Assembly (NCBI GenBank): GCA_016342685.1 | Contig: JAEINU010000012.1 | Coordinates: 1 to 64,000 of the forward strand | DNA from: Bacteroidales bacterium | GTDB taxonomy: Bacteria; Bacteroidota; Bacteroidia; Bacteroidales; UBA12077 | DNA length: 64,000 nt | Direction of reading: 5' to 3' | Shown: in pieces, positions 57,576-64,000 of the stretch | Layout: each line of letters starts with the position of its first letter | How positions within the stretch are numbered: the first letter of the stretch is position 1 | The notes under the pieces: model-generated | Database searches by the model: none | Told to the model about the DNA's origin: nothing | The model's input: the letters and a program-made list of their open reading frames with translations, nothing else | Program-made: the position numbers and the translations under genes

Positions 57576-58874
57576 ATGTCAAAATCAGAAGAATATGATG
57601 TTCTTGTTATTGGAGGAGGAATTTCTGGTGTTGAAGCATCATTAAATCTAGCAAATCAAGGACATAAAGTTCTTGTTGTTGAGAAAGATTTATCTGTAGG
57701 TGGAAAAATGATTCACTTAAGTAAAGTGTTTCCAACCTTAGACTGTTCTGCTTGTATAACAACCCCAAAAGTTTCCGAGGCAGCAAGACACTCAAATATA
57801 ACAATCTATACTTACAGCCAGGTAAATGATATTGATAAAAAGGCTGAACATGATTTTAGGGCAAGCATAACAAAATTCCCTCGTTACGTTGATGAAGAAT
57901 CTTGCACAGGCTGCCAAGTTTGTGAAGATAAGTGCCCTGTTGTTGTTCAAGATCAATATCAATATGATTTAGTTGGAAGAAAAGCAGCGTATGTTCCTTT
58001 TAGTATTGCCAATCCGAGAATTGCTGCTATCGATATTGAAAACTGTAGTCTTTGTGGTGCTTGCGAAAGAGCGTGTCCTGCAGACTGTATAGATTTCACT
58101 CAAGAAAAACAAGATATTGAAATTAAAGTAAAATCAGTAATTGTAGCTACAGGCTTCAAATTATTTGATCCAACTTTAATACCTAGATATGGTTTTGGTC
58201 TATTTAAAAATGTTGTTACATCCATGCAAATGGAACGCCAACTGGTTCCAACTCGACCATTCAATAATGTTCTAAGACCAAAAGACGGCAAAATGCCCGA
58301 TAATATTGCATACGTTCTTTGCGCTGGTTCTCGCGACGAAACTGTTGGAAATCCAATCTGTTCGCAAGTATGTTGCATGTACTCCATTAAACAAGCTCAG
58401 CTGTTATTAGGTGCATTACCTATGGCCGATGTAACAATTTATTACTTAAATATCAGATCTTTTGGAAAAGGATTCAACGAATTCTATCAGCAAGCAAAAG
58501 ATATGGGAGTAACATTTGTTAAAGGTAAAATTGGTAAAGTTGAAGAATTAGAAGGTGGAGATCTTAAATTAAGATATGAAGATATAGAACAAGGAGTTGT
58601 TAAAGAAGCAAATCATGATATGGTTGTTCTTTCTGTTGGAATATTAGCCAACGATGGAGTTACTTCTTTATTCAAACAAAATTTAGAACTTGATCAGTTC
58701 AACTATGTTAATCAAAAAGATTTATTAGCTAATCCTGCACAAACCAATATTGGTGGAGTTTATGTTGCAGGAACTGCTTCAGGACCAATGGATATTCCTG
58801 ATTCTATTTTATCGGCTGGTGCTGCATCATCAGAAACAGCTGGTTATTTGAGAGGAGGTAATCATGAAAAATAA
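57576..58874 (+). CDS. HdrA/QmoA-like flavin and iron-sulfur protein
   Basis: The 432-residue product has an N-terminal FAD-binding Rossmann motif (VLVIGGGISGVEASLNLANQ) and a LDCSACITTPKV motif (about 48-60). Two [4Fe-4S] ferredoxin-type motifs are CTGCQVCEDKCPVV (about 110-124) and CSLCGACERACPADCIDF (about 150-168). The HdrA hallmark YVLCAGSRDE...CSQVCCMYSIKQAQ lies near 250-275, followed by a C-terminal FAD contact region. Its length and lack of the HdrA N-terminal module match QmoA of the quinone-interacting membrane-bound oxidoreductase. Its last 11 bases overlap the next HdrA-like gene, implying translational coupling and a fixed complex. Confidence 0.85.
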   Translation: MSKSEEYDVLVIGGGISGVEASLNLANQGHKVLVVEKDLSVGGKMIHLSKVFPTLDCSACITTPKVSEAARHSNITIYTYSQVNDIDKKAEHDFRASITKFPRYVDEESCTGCQVCEDKCPVVVQDQYQYDLVGRKAAYVPFSIANPRIAAIDIENCSLCGACERACPADCIDFTQEKQDIEIKVKSVIVATGFKLFDPTLIPRYGFGLFKNVVTSMQMERQLVPTRPFNNVLRPKDGKMPDNIAYVLCAGSRDETVGNPICSQVCCMYSIKQAQLLLGALPMADVTIYYLNIRSFGKGFNEFYQQAKDMGVTFVKGKIGKVEELEGGDLKLRYEDIEQGVVKEANHDMVVLSVGILANDGVTSLFKQNLELDQFNYVNQKDLLANPAQTNIGGVYVAGTASGPMDIPDSILSAGAASSETAGYLRGGNHEK

Positions 58875-60798
58875 AATAGGTGTTTACGTATGTATGTGTG
58901 GATCTAACATTTCAGACTATGTTGATGTTGAAAAAGTAAAAGCAGAAGCCGAGAAAATTGGTGGCGTTTTACTTTCAAAAACAACTATGTTTGCTTGCGC
59001 AGATTCAACTCAGCAAGAAATTGCGAATGACATTAAAGATCAAGAATTAGATGCTATAGTAGTAGCTTCATGTTCTCCTAAATTACACTTGCACACATTT
59101 AGAAATGTTGCCATTCGAGCGGGTCTGAATCCTTACAATTATGTTCAGGTTAACATTCGCGAACAAGGTTCTTGGGCTCATTCCGACAATCCTGCACAAG
59201 CAACTGAAAAAGCTATTAAATTAGTACAGGCTGGTATAGAGAGAGTAAAACATTCGAAAGAATTAAGCACAGTTAAAATTCCTTCTGAAAATTCTGTAGC
59301 AGTTGTTGGTGCTGGAATCGCAGGAATGCGTTCTGCTCTGGAACTTGCAGAAATGGGAACCGAAGTGCATTTAATAGAGCGTGAACATTTTGTTGGCGGT
59401 CGTACTTCACAGTGGAATGTGTTATTTACAACAAATGAAACTGGACAAGAAGTTATTTCACGATTGTACAATCAAATAATTTCTCATCCGAAAATTACCT
59501 TATACACTGGAACTAATATTATTTCGAAAAAAGGAAGTGTTGGAGATTTCAATTTAACTCTTAAGGTTAATCCAAGATATATTAAACCAGAATGTAAACT
59601 GGATAAAAAGAAATTTCAGGAAGCTATTGATTTGTGTCCTATCGAAGTTGACGATAAATTCAATTTTAATATCACAAAAAGAAAAGCTATTTACAAAAAT
59701 TACGATAGCGAATTTCCCGAGATGCCTGCAATTGATTACGAAGCTTGTAACAAATGCGGCGAATGTGCCAAACTTTGCGATGAGATAGATTTAAATCAAC
59801 AACCTGAAGAGAAATTAATTAATGTTGGTTCTGTTTTATTAAGTACTGGTTTTAATCCATACGAACCACCAAAAGGCGAGTTTGGATACGAGGATATTGA
59901 TAATGTTATCACTTTACAACAGTTCAAAAGATTAATTGAACTGAACGGTGGTAAATTAATCTATAACAATAAAGAGATTAAGAATATAGCATATATTTAT
60001 TGTGTTGGAAGCCGACAGGTCGATGGAGAAAATAAATATTGCTCAAGATATTGTTGTACATCGGCAATTCATACTGCAATACTCGTAAAAGAAAAGTATC
60101 CGAATATAAATAATTTCCATTTTAATCGTGGTATAAGAACTTACGGTAAACAAGAAGTGCTTTACAATAAGGCTTCTGAGCAAGGAGATATTTTCTTACA
60201 ATCGTTCGAAGACGCTCCTACTCAAGTAGAAAAAGTGGGCAATGAAACCATTGTTAAAATAAAAGATATTTTAACTGCTAACGAAGAACTTGAGGTAAGC
60301 GCAGATTTAGTTGTGTTGGTAACCGGAATGGTTCCTCGCGAAAATGCAGATCTTGTAAATATTCTGAAAGTTCCTATTGGTCGTGATAAATTCTTTAATG
60401 AAATTCATCCAAAATTACGCCCGGTTGAAACTGTAATTGATGGAGTATTAATTTCAGGTGCATGTCAAGCTCCGCTGAATATTACCGAATCTGTTAAATC
60501 ATCTTTATCAGCAGCATCAAAAGTTAACTCATTGGTTAGTTCTGGCGAAATAGAACTTGAACCAACCATGGCTGTTGTACACAACGACAAATGTACTTGG
60601 TGCGACAAATGCACGAATGCTTGTCCATACGATGCCATCTCTGTTACAAAAGTGAACGACAAAGAAGTAGCCTTGGTAGCAAAATCATTGTGTAAAGGAT
60701 GCGGAATGTGTTTACCAGTTTGTCCGGAAAATGCAATCGATTTAATCGGATATACAGATATAGAAATGGAAAGTATGATAGAAGCTTTAATTGATTAA
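58864..60798 (+). CDS. HdrA/QmoB-like flavin and iron-sulfur protein
   Basis: The 644-residue product is a full-length HdrA-like protein: N-terminal YVCMCGSNISDYVDVEKV module, CSPKLHLHTFRNVAIRAGLN, FAD motif VAVVGAGIAGMRSALELAEM (near 145), CNKCGECAKLCDEID, YIYCVGSRQVDGENKYCSRY (then CCTSAIHTAI), and two C-terminal [4Fe-4S] motifs (CTWCDKCTNACPYDAIS and CKGCGMCLPVCPENAIDL). The usual Cys in the NIREQCSWVH-type motif is Gly here (NIREQGSWAH). With the upstream MvhD-like and QmoA-like proteins it matches a QmoB whose MvhD part is a separate gene. It overlaps the upstream gene by 11 bases. Confidence 0.85.
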   Translation: MKNKIGVYVCMCGSNISDYVDVEKVKAEAEKIGGVLLSKTTMFACADSTQQEIANDIKDQELDAIVVASCSPKLHLHTFRNVAIRAGLNPYNYVQVNIREQGSWAHSDNPAQATEKAIKLVQAGIERVKHSKELSTVKIPSENSVAVVGAGIAGMRSALELAEMGTEVHLIEREHFVGGRTSQWNVLFTTNETGQEVISRLYNQIISHPKITLYTGTNIISKKGSVGDFNLTLKVNPRYIKPECKLDKKKFQEAIDLCPIEVDDKFNFNITKRKAIYKNYDSEFPEMPAIDYEACNKCGECAKLCDEIDLNQQPEEKLINVGSVLLSTGFNPYEPPKGEFGYEDIDNVITLQQFKRLIELNGGKLIYNNKEIKNIAYIYCVGSRQVDGENKYCSRYCCTSAIHTAILVKEKYPNINNFHFNRGIRTYGKQEVLYNKASEQGDIFLQSFEDAPTQVEKVGNETIVKIKDILTANEELEVSADLVVLVTGMVPRENADLVNILKVPIGRDKFFNEIHPKLRPVETVIDGVLISGACQAPLNITESVKSSLSAASKVNSLVSSGEIELEPTMAVVHNDKCTWCDKCTNACPYDAISVTKVNDKEVALVAKSLCKGCGMCLPVCPENAIDLIGYTDIEMESMIEALID

Positions 60799-60811
60799 TA
60801 ATGGAATAATT

Positions 60812-61078
60812 ATGGGAAAAACAATAGACATTATTAAGAAAAAAAGGGAAGTTCCTCAAGAAGTAAAAGATAATATAAAGGCTTTTACAAAAATCAAGAA
60901 ACAGATTTTAAAAACTCTTGAAACGGAACCAAAATCTGTTCCGCAAATTGCAAAGGAAATAGATCTTGCCCAGGATATTGTAACATATCATTTAATGACA
61001 CTGCAGAAATTTGGAAGTGTTGAAGTTGACGATATAGATGATATGGACGAATATTATTTATACAAATTGAAAAAGTAA
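60812..61078 (+). CDS. Small winged-helix DNA-binding protein
   Basis: The product has 88 residues from the chosen ATG (MGKTIDIIKKKREVPQEVKD). The ATG at 60791 overlaps the HdrA-like gene and would add MINNGII. Residues about 30-80 form an ArsR-like winged helix: QILKTLETEPKSVPQIAKEI then IVTYHLMTLQKFGSVEVDDI. It carries no cysteine and so is not a thiol-based sensor. It sits between the HdrA/QmoB-like and QmoC-like genes, a spot where small HTH proteins are also known in other Hdr operons. It may be a local regulator or a structural subunit. Confidence 0.78.
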   Translation: MGKTIDIIKKKREVPQEVKDNIKAFTKIKKQILKTLETEPKSVPQIAKEIDLAQDIVTYHLMTLQKFGSVEVDDIDDMDEYYLYKLKK

Positions 61079-61083
61079 AAGAT

Positions 61084-62136
61084 ATGGCAAAAATAAATCC
61101 TGATTTTGCAAAAGAAATCTTTAAATATGGCAACAACGATTTTAACGCATGTTATAATTGTGGAAATTGTACAGCCGTATGTAGCTTATCAGATAAGGAC
61201 AATTCATTTCCACGAAAAATGGTTCGTTTAAGTGTTCTTGGTTTAGATGATAAAATTACTGAATCACTCGATCCATGGTTATGTTATTACTGTGGAGAAT
61301 GTGCAACTTTATGTCCTCGCGAAGCAAATCCAGGCGAACTTATGATGTCGTTGCGTCGTTGGTTAACAGCGAAATACGACTGGACAGGTTTATCTGGAAT
61401 ACTATACAAATCGTTATTTGCAACGCTGTTTGCATTTATTGCAACAGCAATTGCCGTAATTTGGTTTAGTGCAAAACTCAACTTTAATACCGAAGCAATC
61501 ATGCATTTTGGTCATCAGTTTGAGATGATTTCAATAGCTGCAGTTTTTACATTGATATTATTACCAAATATTGCACGCATGTGGTGGTTTACAATAATTA
61601 AACCCGGTGTAAAAGTTAAGTTTAAAACTTATTTGCAAAGTGCCAAAGAGTTATTCATTCATATGTTTACCCAAAAAAGAACTTTAGGTTGCGACGATAG
61701 TAAAGCTCGTTGGTTTATGCACTTAATTCTTGTTTTTGGTTATTTGGCATTATTATTTACAACTGTAGTTTTAGATTGGTTTGGAACCGAGAATATGTTC
61801 ATTATTGCTTTGGGCTATATCGAAAGCATCTCCATTTTTATAATAACTGCTATTTTTGTTACTGGTCGAATTAAAAAGAACCGAGAATTAAATAAATTCT
61901 CGCAACCATCAGATTGGTTTTTTGTAATCTGGTTATTTTTAATGGGATTTACGGCATTCATAGTTCGTATATTCATCGACTTAGATTTAATCGAAAATAA
62001 TCTTTGGATGTATTTATTCCATTTAATTGTTCTTGTTCAATGGGCATTAATAATTGTACCTTTTGGAAAATGGACTCACTTTTTGTATCGTTCGTTTGCA
62101 ATGTATTTTGAAAAAGTAATACAAGCTAACAAATAA
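61084..62136 (+). CDS. QmoC/HdrC-HdrE-like membrane iron-sulfur cytochrome b subunit
   Basis: The 350-residue product begins with an HdrC-type dicluster domain: CYNCGNCTAVCSLS (about 20-33) and CYYCGECATLCPREANPGEL (about 66-85). Residues 100-345 hold six transmembrane helices (for example LYKSLFATLFAFIATAIAVI, MHLILVFGYLALLFTTVVLD and YLFHLIVLVQWALIIVPFGK). Histidines in MHLILVFGY and FHLIVLVQW...KWTHFLYR are placed to bind heme b, as in the NarI-like half of QmoC and HdrE. It should connect the cytoplasmic flavin/Fe-S subunits to menaquinone. It is the last gene before a perfect terminator. Together with the two HdrA-like proteins it completes a QmoABC-like set. Confidence 0.87.
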   Translation: MAKINPDFAKEIFKYGNNDFNACYNCGNCTAVCSLSDKDNSFPRKMVRLSVLGLDDKITESLDPWLCYYCGECATLCPREANPGELMMSLRRWLTAKYDWTGLSGILYKSLFATLFAFIATAIAVIWFSAKLNFNTEAIMHFGHQFEMISIAAVFTLILLPNIARMWWFTIIKPGVKVKFKTYLQSAKELFIHMFTQKRTLGCDDSKARWFMHLILVFGYLALLFTTVVLDWFGTENMFIIALGYIESISIFIITAIFVTGRIKKNRELNKFSQPSDWFFVIWLFLMGFTAFIVRIFIDLDLIENNLWMYLFHLIVLVQWALIIVPFGKWTHFLYRSFAMYFEKVIQANK

Positions 62137-62148
62137 ATATACACAACA

Positions 62149-62190
62149 TTTAAAAAAAGGAGATCTACAAATAGATCTCCTTTTTTTAAA
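62149..62190 (+). terminator. Terminator of the Qmo-like operon
   Basis: A perfect 18-base stem (62149-62166 with 62173-62190, core AAGGAGATCT / AGATCTCCTT) with a 6-base loop contains a seven-T run on the 3' side. It begins 13 bases after the QmoC-like stop. Confidence 0.9.
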
Positions 62191-62201
62191 ATAAGCAAGC
62201 A

Positions 62202-62282
62202 TGTCATTCCGCACTTGATGCGGAATCTTTTTTATTAAAGTATTGAGATTCCGGATCTGTAATTCGTTTGTCCAGAATGACA
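62202..62282. repeat. REP-like palindromic intergenic repeat (GTCATTCCG...GAATGAC)
   Basis: An 81-base imperfect palindrome starts with TGTCATTCCGCACTTGATGC and ends CCAGAATGACA. An inner hairpin (ATTCCGCA / TGCGGAAT) and a second arm AGATTCCGGATC are visible. This is the widespread family of dispersed GTCATTCCG repeats, whose translation on one strand gives the recognisable IPHQVRNDM string. It is probably present in many copies in the genome; none other is in the window. The 62137-62444 gap otherwise holds only the terminator before it and the promoter at 62380. Confidence 0.75.
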
Positions 62283-62379
62283 ATAAACTAAAAACATATC
62301 TAAGCTTTATTTTTTCTTCGTCACAATTCTCATTTAGTGGCCCTTACAAATTTTATTGTTAAATTTTCACCTGAATAAC

Positions 62380-62410
62380 TTGACATTTAAAAATATGCGT
62401 TGTATGTTTG
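62380..62410 (+). promoter_or_regulatory. Promoter of the GntR/SPFH operon
   Basis: TTG at 62380-62382 and TATGTTTG at 62403-62410 (20-base spacing) fit the Bacteroidota -33/-7 pattern. The transcript would start near 62417, about 28 bases before the ATG at 62445. Confidence 0.6.
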
Positions 62411-62428
62411 TACTATATATATATGACA
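62409..62428. promoter_or_regulatory. Dyad at the transcription start, possible GntR operator
   Basis: TGTACTATATATATATGACA is a 20-base imperfect palindrome (16 of 20 positions symmetric) spanning the predicted start site. The placement and the TGT...ACA ends suit autorepression by the YtrA-type GntR protein encoded just downstream. Confidence 0.4.
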
Positions 62429-62444
62429 ATAACACATCAGAACA

Positions 62445-62813
62445 ATGATACAATTTAAATTAGACCCAAAAGCAGGAGCGCCATTTTACCGTCAGATTAT
62501 CGATCAAATCAAATTTGGTATAGCAAGCGGCAATCTCAAAATTGGCGAGCAACTTCCAACGGTTCGTGCATTGGCTGTAGATTTAAAAGTTAATTTAAAT
62601 ACAGTTGCTAAAGCATATAAAGAACTAGAAATTCAGGACATTCTGGAAACACAACAAGGAACCGGAACATTCATAAGTAAAATTGAAATTCAAATCTCTG
62701 AAAAAGAGAAAGCCAAAAAAATTCAGGAAATATGCCATGAGTTTAGCACCATTGCATTTAGTTATGGATTTTCAGTAAATGATATTATATATGAACTTCA
62801 AAAACAAAAATGA
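62445..62813 (+). CDS. GntR-family regulator, YtrA-type
   Basis: The 122-residue product is an N-terminal GntR winged helix (about 10-75): PFYRQIIDQIKFGIASGNLK, then GEQLPTVRALAVDLKVNLNT, then TGTFIS. A short helical tail (75-122) and no large effector domain are typical of the YtrA subfamily, which often control membrane transport or stress operons. It overlaps the following SPFH gene (ATGA junction at 62810-62813), so the two are translationally coupled and probably functionally linked. Confidence 0.9.
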   Translation: MIQFKLDPKAGAPFYRQIIDQIKFGIASGNLKIGEQLPTVRALAVDLKVNLNTVAKAYKELEIQDILETQQGTGTFISKIEIQISEKEKAKKIQEICHEFSTIAFSYGFSVNDIIYELQKQK

Positions 62814-63697
62814 TTATGAAAAAAAACACTCTTACTAAAAGCTTTTTTAATCCGATCTCTTTTACAGTATTAATTATATTACTAACTGTTTCTATTGGAT
62901 TGTTTCTATTGGAATTAATCGGTATTTCCATTTTAGTTCCTGCCTTACTCTTTTCAATATTTGTTGCTACATCTATTAACATTGCAGATCAATGGGAAAA
63001 AGCAATAGTATTAAGAATGGGAAAATATAACGGTCTTAAAGGACCTGGACTTTTTTTTATAATCCCAATTGTCGATAAAGTAGATGACTACATTGATCAA
63101 CGAGTTCGAGTAACTGATTTTAAAGCAGAACAGACTTTAACAAAAGACACCGTTCCTGTTAACGTTGATGCGGTTGTGTATTGGACCGTTTGGGATGTTG
63201 AAAAAGCAGCACTCGAAGTGCAAGAGTATCAAAGAGCTATATCTTACATTGCACAAACGGGCTTACGAGATATTATTGGAAAACACGAATTAGCCGAACT
63301 TTTACAAGAACGTGATAAAATTGCCGAAGACCTACAAAAAATCCTCGATAACAACACGAATTCGTGGGGGATTACTTGTCAAACCGTGGGTATAAAAGAC
63401 ATTATTATTCCACAGGGTTTAGCCGATGCCATGAGTAAAGAAGCGCAAGCAGAAAGAGAACGCCGTGCACGAGTTATTCTTGGAACAGCCGAAACAGAAA
63501 TAGCGCTAAAATTCGCAAAAGCCAGCGAGCAATACAAAGATAATCCAGTAGCCTTGCATCTTCGTGGTATGAATATGCTATTCGAAGGATTAAAAGAAAA
63601 AGGTTCAATGGTTATTGTACCGAGTTCGGCATTAGACTCAATGAATTTGGGAGCTATGGGCGGTTTAGTTTCTTTAGCTAAAACTAATGAAAAATAG
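62810..63697 (+). CDS. Slipin-type SPFH/band 7 membrane protein
   Basis: The 295-residue product has a membrane-entry hydrophobic hairpin (about 16-55; SFTVLIILLTVSIGLFLLEL and GISILVPALLFSIF) and an SPFH/band 7 domain (about 60-240; ADQWEKAIVLRMGKYNGLKG, GPGLFFIIPIVDKVDDYIDQ). The stomatin signature QTGLRDIIGKHELAELLQER and the coiled AMSKEAQAERERRARVILG segment are both present. Slipins organise membrane microdomains, often with an NfeD protease partner, which is not seen here. ATG at 62810 (overlapping the GntR stop) or 62816 are both possible starts. Confidence 0.9.
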   Translation: MIMKKNTLTKSFFNPISFTVLIILLTVSIGLFLLELIGISILVPALLFSIFVATSINIADQWEKAIVLRMGKYNGLKGPGLFFIIPIVDKVDDYIDQRVRVTDFKAEQTLTKDTVPVNVDAVVYWTVWDVEKAALEVQEYQRAISYIAQTGLRDIIGKHELAELLQERDKIAEDLQKILDNNTNSWGITCQTVGIKDIIIPQGLADAMSKEAQAERERRARVILGTAETEIALKFAKASEQYKDNPVALHLRGMNMLFEGLKEKGSMVIVPSSALDSMNLGAMGGLVSLAKTNEK

Positions 63698-63719
63698 TTC
63701 TTAACAAAAAACAGTGATT

Positions 63720-64000
63720 ATGAGAAAATTACCAGCGTTTTTAATTATAGCATTAATAGCCCTGTCTTGCACGGAAAAAAAACCTAATTATGAAGATATT
63801 GGGGAAATTGCGAAAGCATATGCTTCTAAAGATCAATTAAACGGTTCAATCCTTATTGCTCAAAAAAACAACATTATATATCAGGAATCATTCGGATTAG
63901 CCAATATTGAAACAAACTCAAAAATTACATCTTCAACCCTTTTCCCTTTAGGCTCAGTAACAAAGCAATTTACAGCAACAGCTATAATGATACTGCAAGA
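63720..64000 (+). CDS. Lipoprotein of the beta-lactamase/serine hydrolase family, 5' part
   Basis: The first 93 codons are visible; the gene runs off the window. It opens with MRKLPAFLIIALIALSC, a lipoprotein signal with the acylated Cys at 17, followed by a charged linker and a beta-lactamase-like fold start (NGSILIAQKNNIIYQESFGL). The catalytic SxxK motif is in PLGSVTKQFTATAIMILQ (Ser and Lys of SVTK). Class C-type serine hydrolases, esterases and D,D-peptidases share this pattern. Only 22 bases separate it from the SPFH gene, so it may belong to the same operon. Confidence 0.85.
   Translation, partial: MRKLPAFLIIALIALSCTEKKPNYEDIGEIAKAYASKDQLNGSILIAQKNNIIYQESFGLANIETNSKITSSTLFPLGSVTKQFTATAIMILQ

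Noticed and set aside
50385-62136. Classical sHdr (sulfur-oxidising heterodisulfide reductase) operon
   Set aside because: No HdrB (CCG-domain) protein and no lipoate-binding protein is encoded; the membrane subunit and the paired HdrA-like proteins fit a Qmo-like set better.
62047-62283. 78-residue minus-strand frame containing IPHQVRNDM
   Set aside because: This is the translation of the GTCATTCCG-type dispersed repeat, a known source of false small proteins.

Overview
The window is AT-rich DNA from a member of the Bacteroidota, most likely a marine or anaerobic Bacteroidales/Marinilabiliales-type organism (the order is inference). The signs are type IX secretion (T9SS) C-terminal sorting domains on four large proteins, a SusC/SusD pair, TPR-plus-HTH and TPR-plus-SpoIIE signalling proteins, an ISAon1-like transposase tail, almost no Shine-Dalgarno sequences, and several TAnnTTTG-type -7 promoter boxes.

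Layout. 1-130: right end of an insertion sequence. 344-5746: a repeat-rich T9SS-exported surface protein, a possible 54-residue protein on the minus strand, and a membrane TPR/SpoIIE-type phosphatase. 5743-12963 (minus strand): a signalling block with a decayed receiver domain, a histidine kinase, a chemoreceptor, a stand-alone receiver lacking its phospho-acceptor aspartate, and a NarL-type regulator with a large multi-PAS kinase. 13209-18952 (minus): an RND efflux operon (adaptor, pump, outer-membrane channel). 19378-34855: a TPR/HTH regulator, a tiny lipoprotein, then three giant T9SS substrates (a subtilisin-like protease and two multi-domain adhesin-like proteins), each closed by a strong terminator. 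35082-40692: a TetR-led operon encoding TolC, HlyD and two ABC-2 permeases with no ATPase. 40666-42430 (minus): a LytS/LytTR two-component pair. 42930-49425: a SusC/SusD operon with two accessory lipoproteins.

50194-62136 is the most interesting part. A Crp/Fnr-type regulator is divergent from about 15 co-directional genes: TusA, a YeeE/YedE transporter, four rhodanese-type exported proteins (three predicted lipoproteins), an outer-membrane porin, two DsrE-family proteins, a second TusA, an MvhD-like protein, two HdrA-like flavin/Fe-S proteins, a small winged-helix protein and a membrane HdrC/HdrE (QmoC)-like protein. It reads as a route for sulfur from outside the cell (porin, rhodaneses, YeeE) to cytoplasmic persulfide carriers (TusA, DsrE) and then to a Qmo-like membrane complex that could exchange electrons with the quinone pool. 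No DsrAB, AprAB, Sat, HdrB or lipoate-binding protein is present, so it matches neither sulfate reduction nor the known sHdr sulfur-oxidation systems. I propose it as a sulfane-sulfur (or possibly selenium oxyanion) respiration or trafficking system.

62202-64000: a REP-like palindromic repeat, a GntR (YtrA-type) regulator with a slipin-type SPFH protein, and the start of a lipoprotein of the beta-lactamase/serine hydrolase family that runs off the window.
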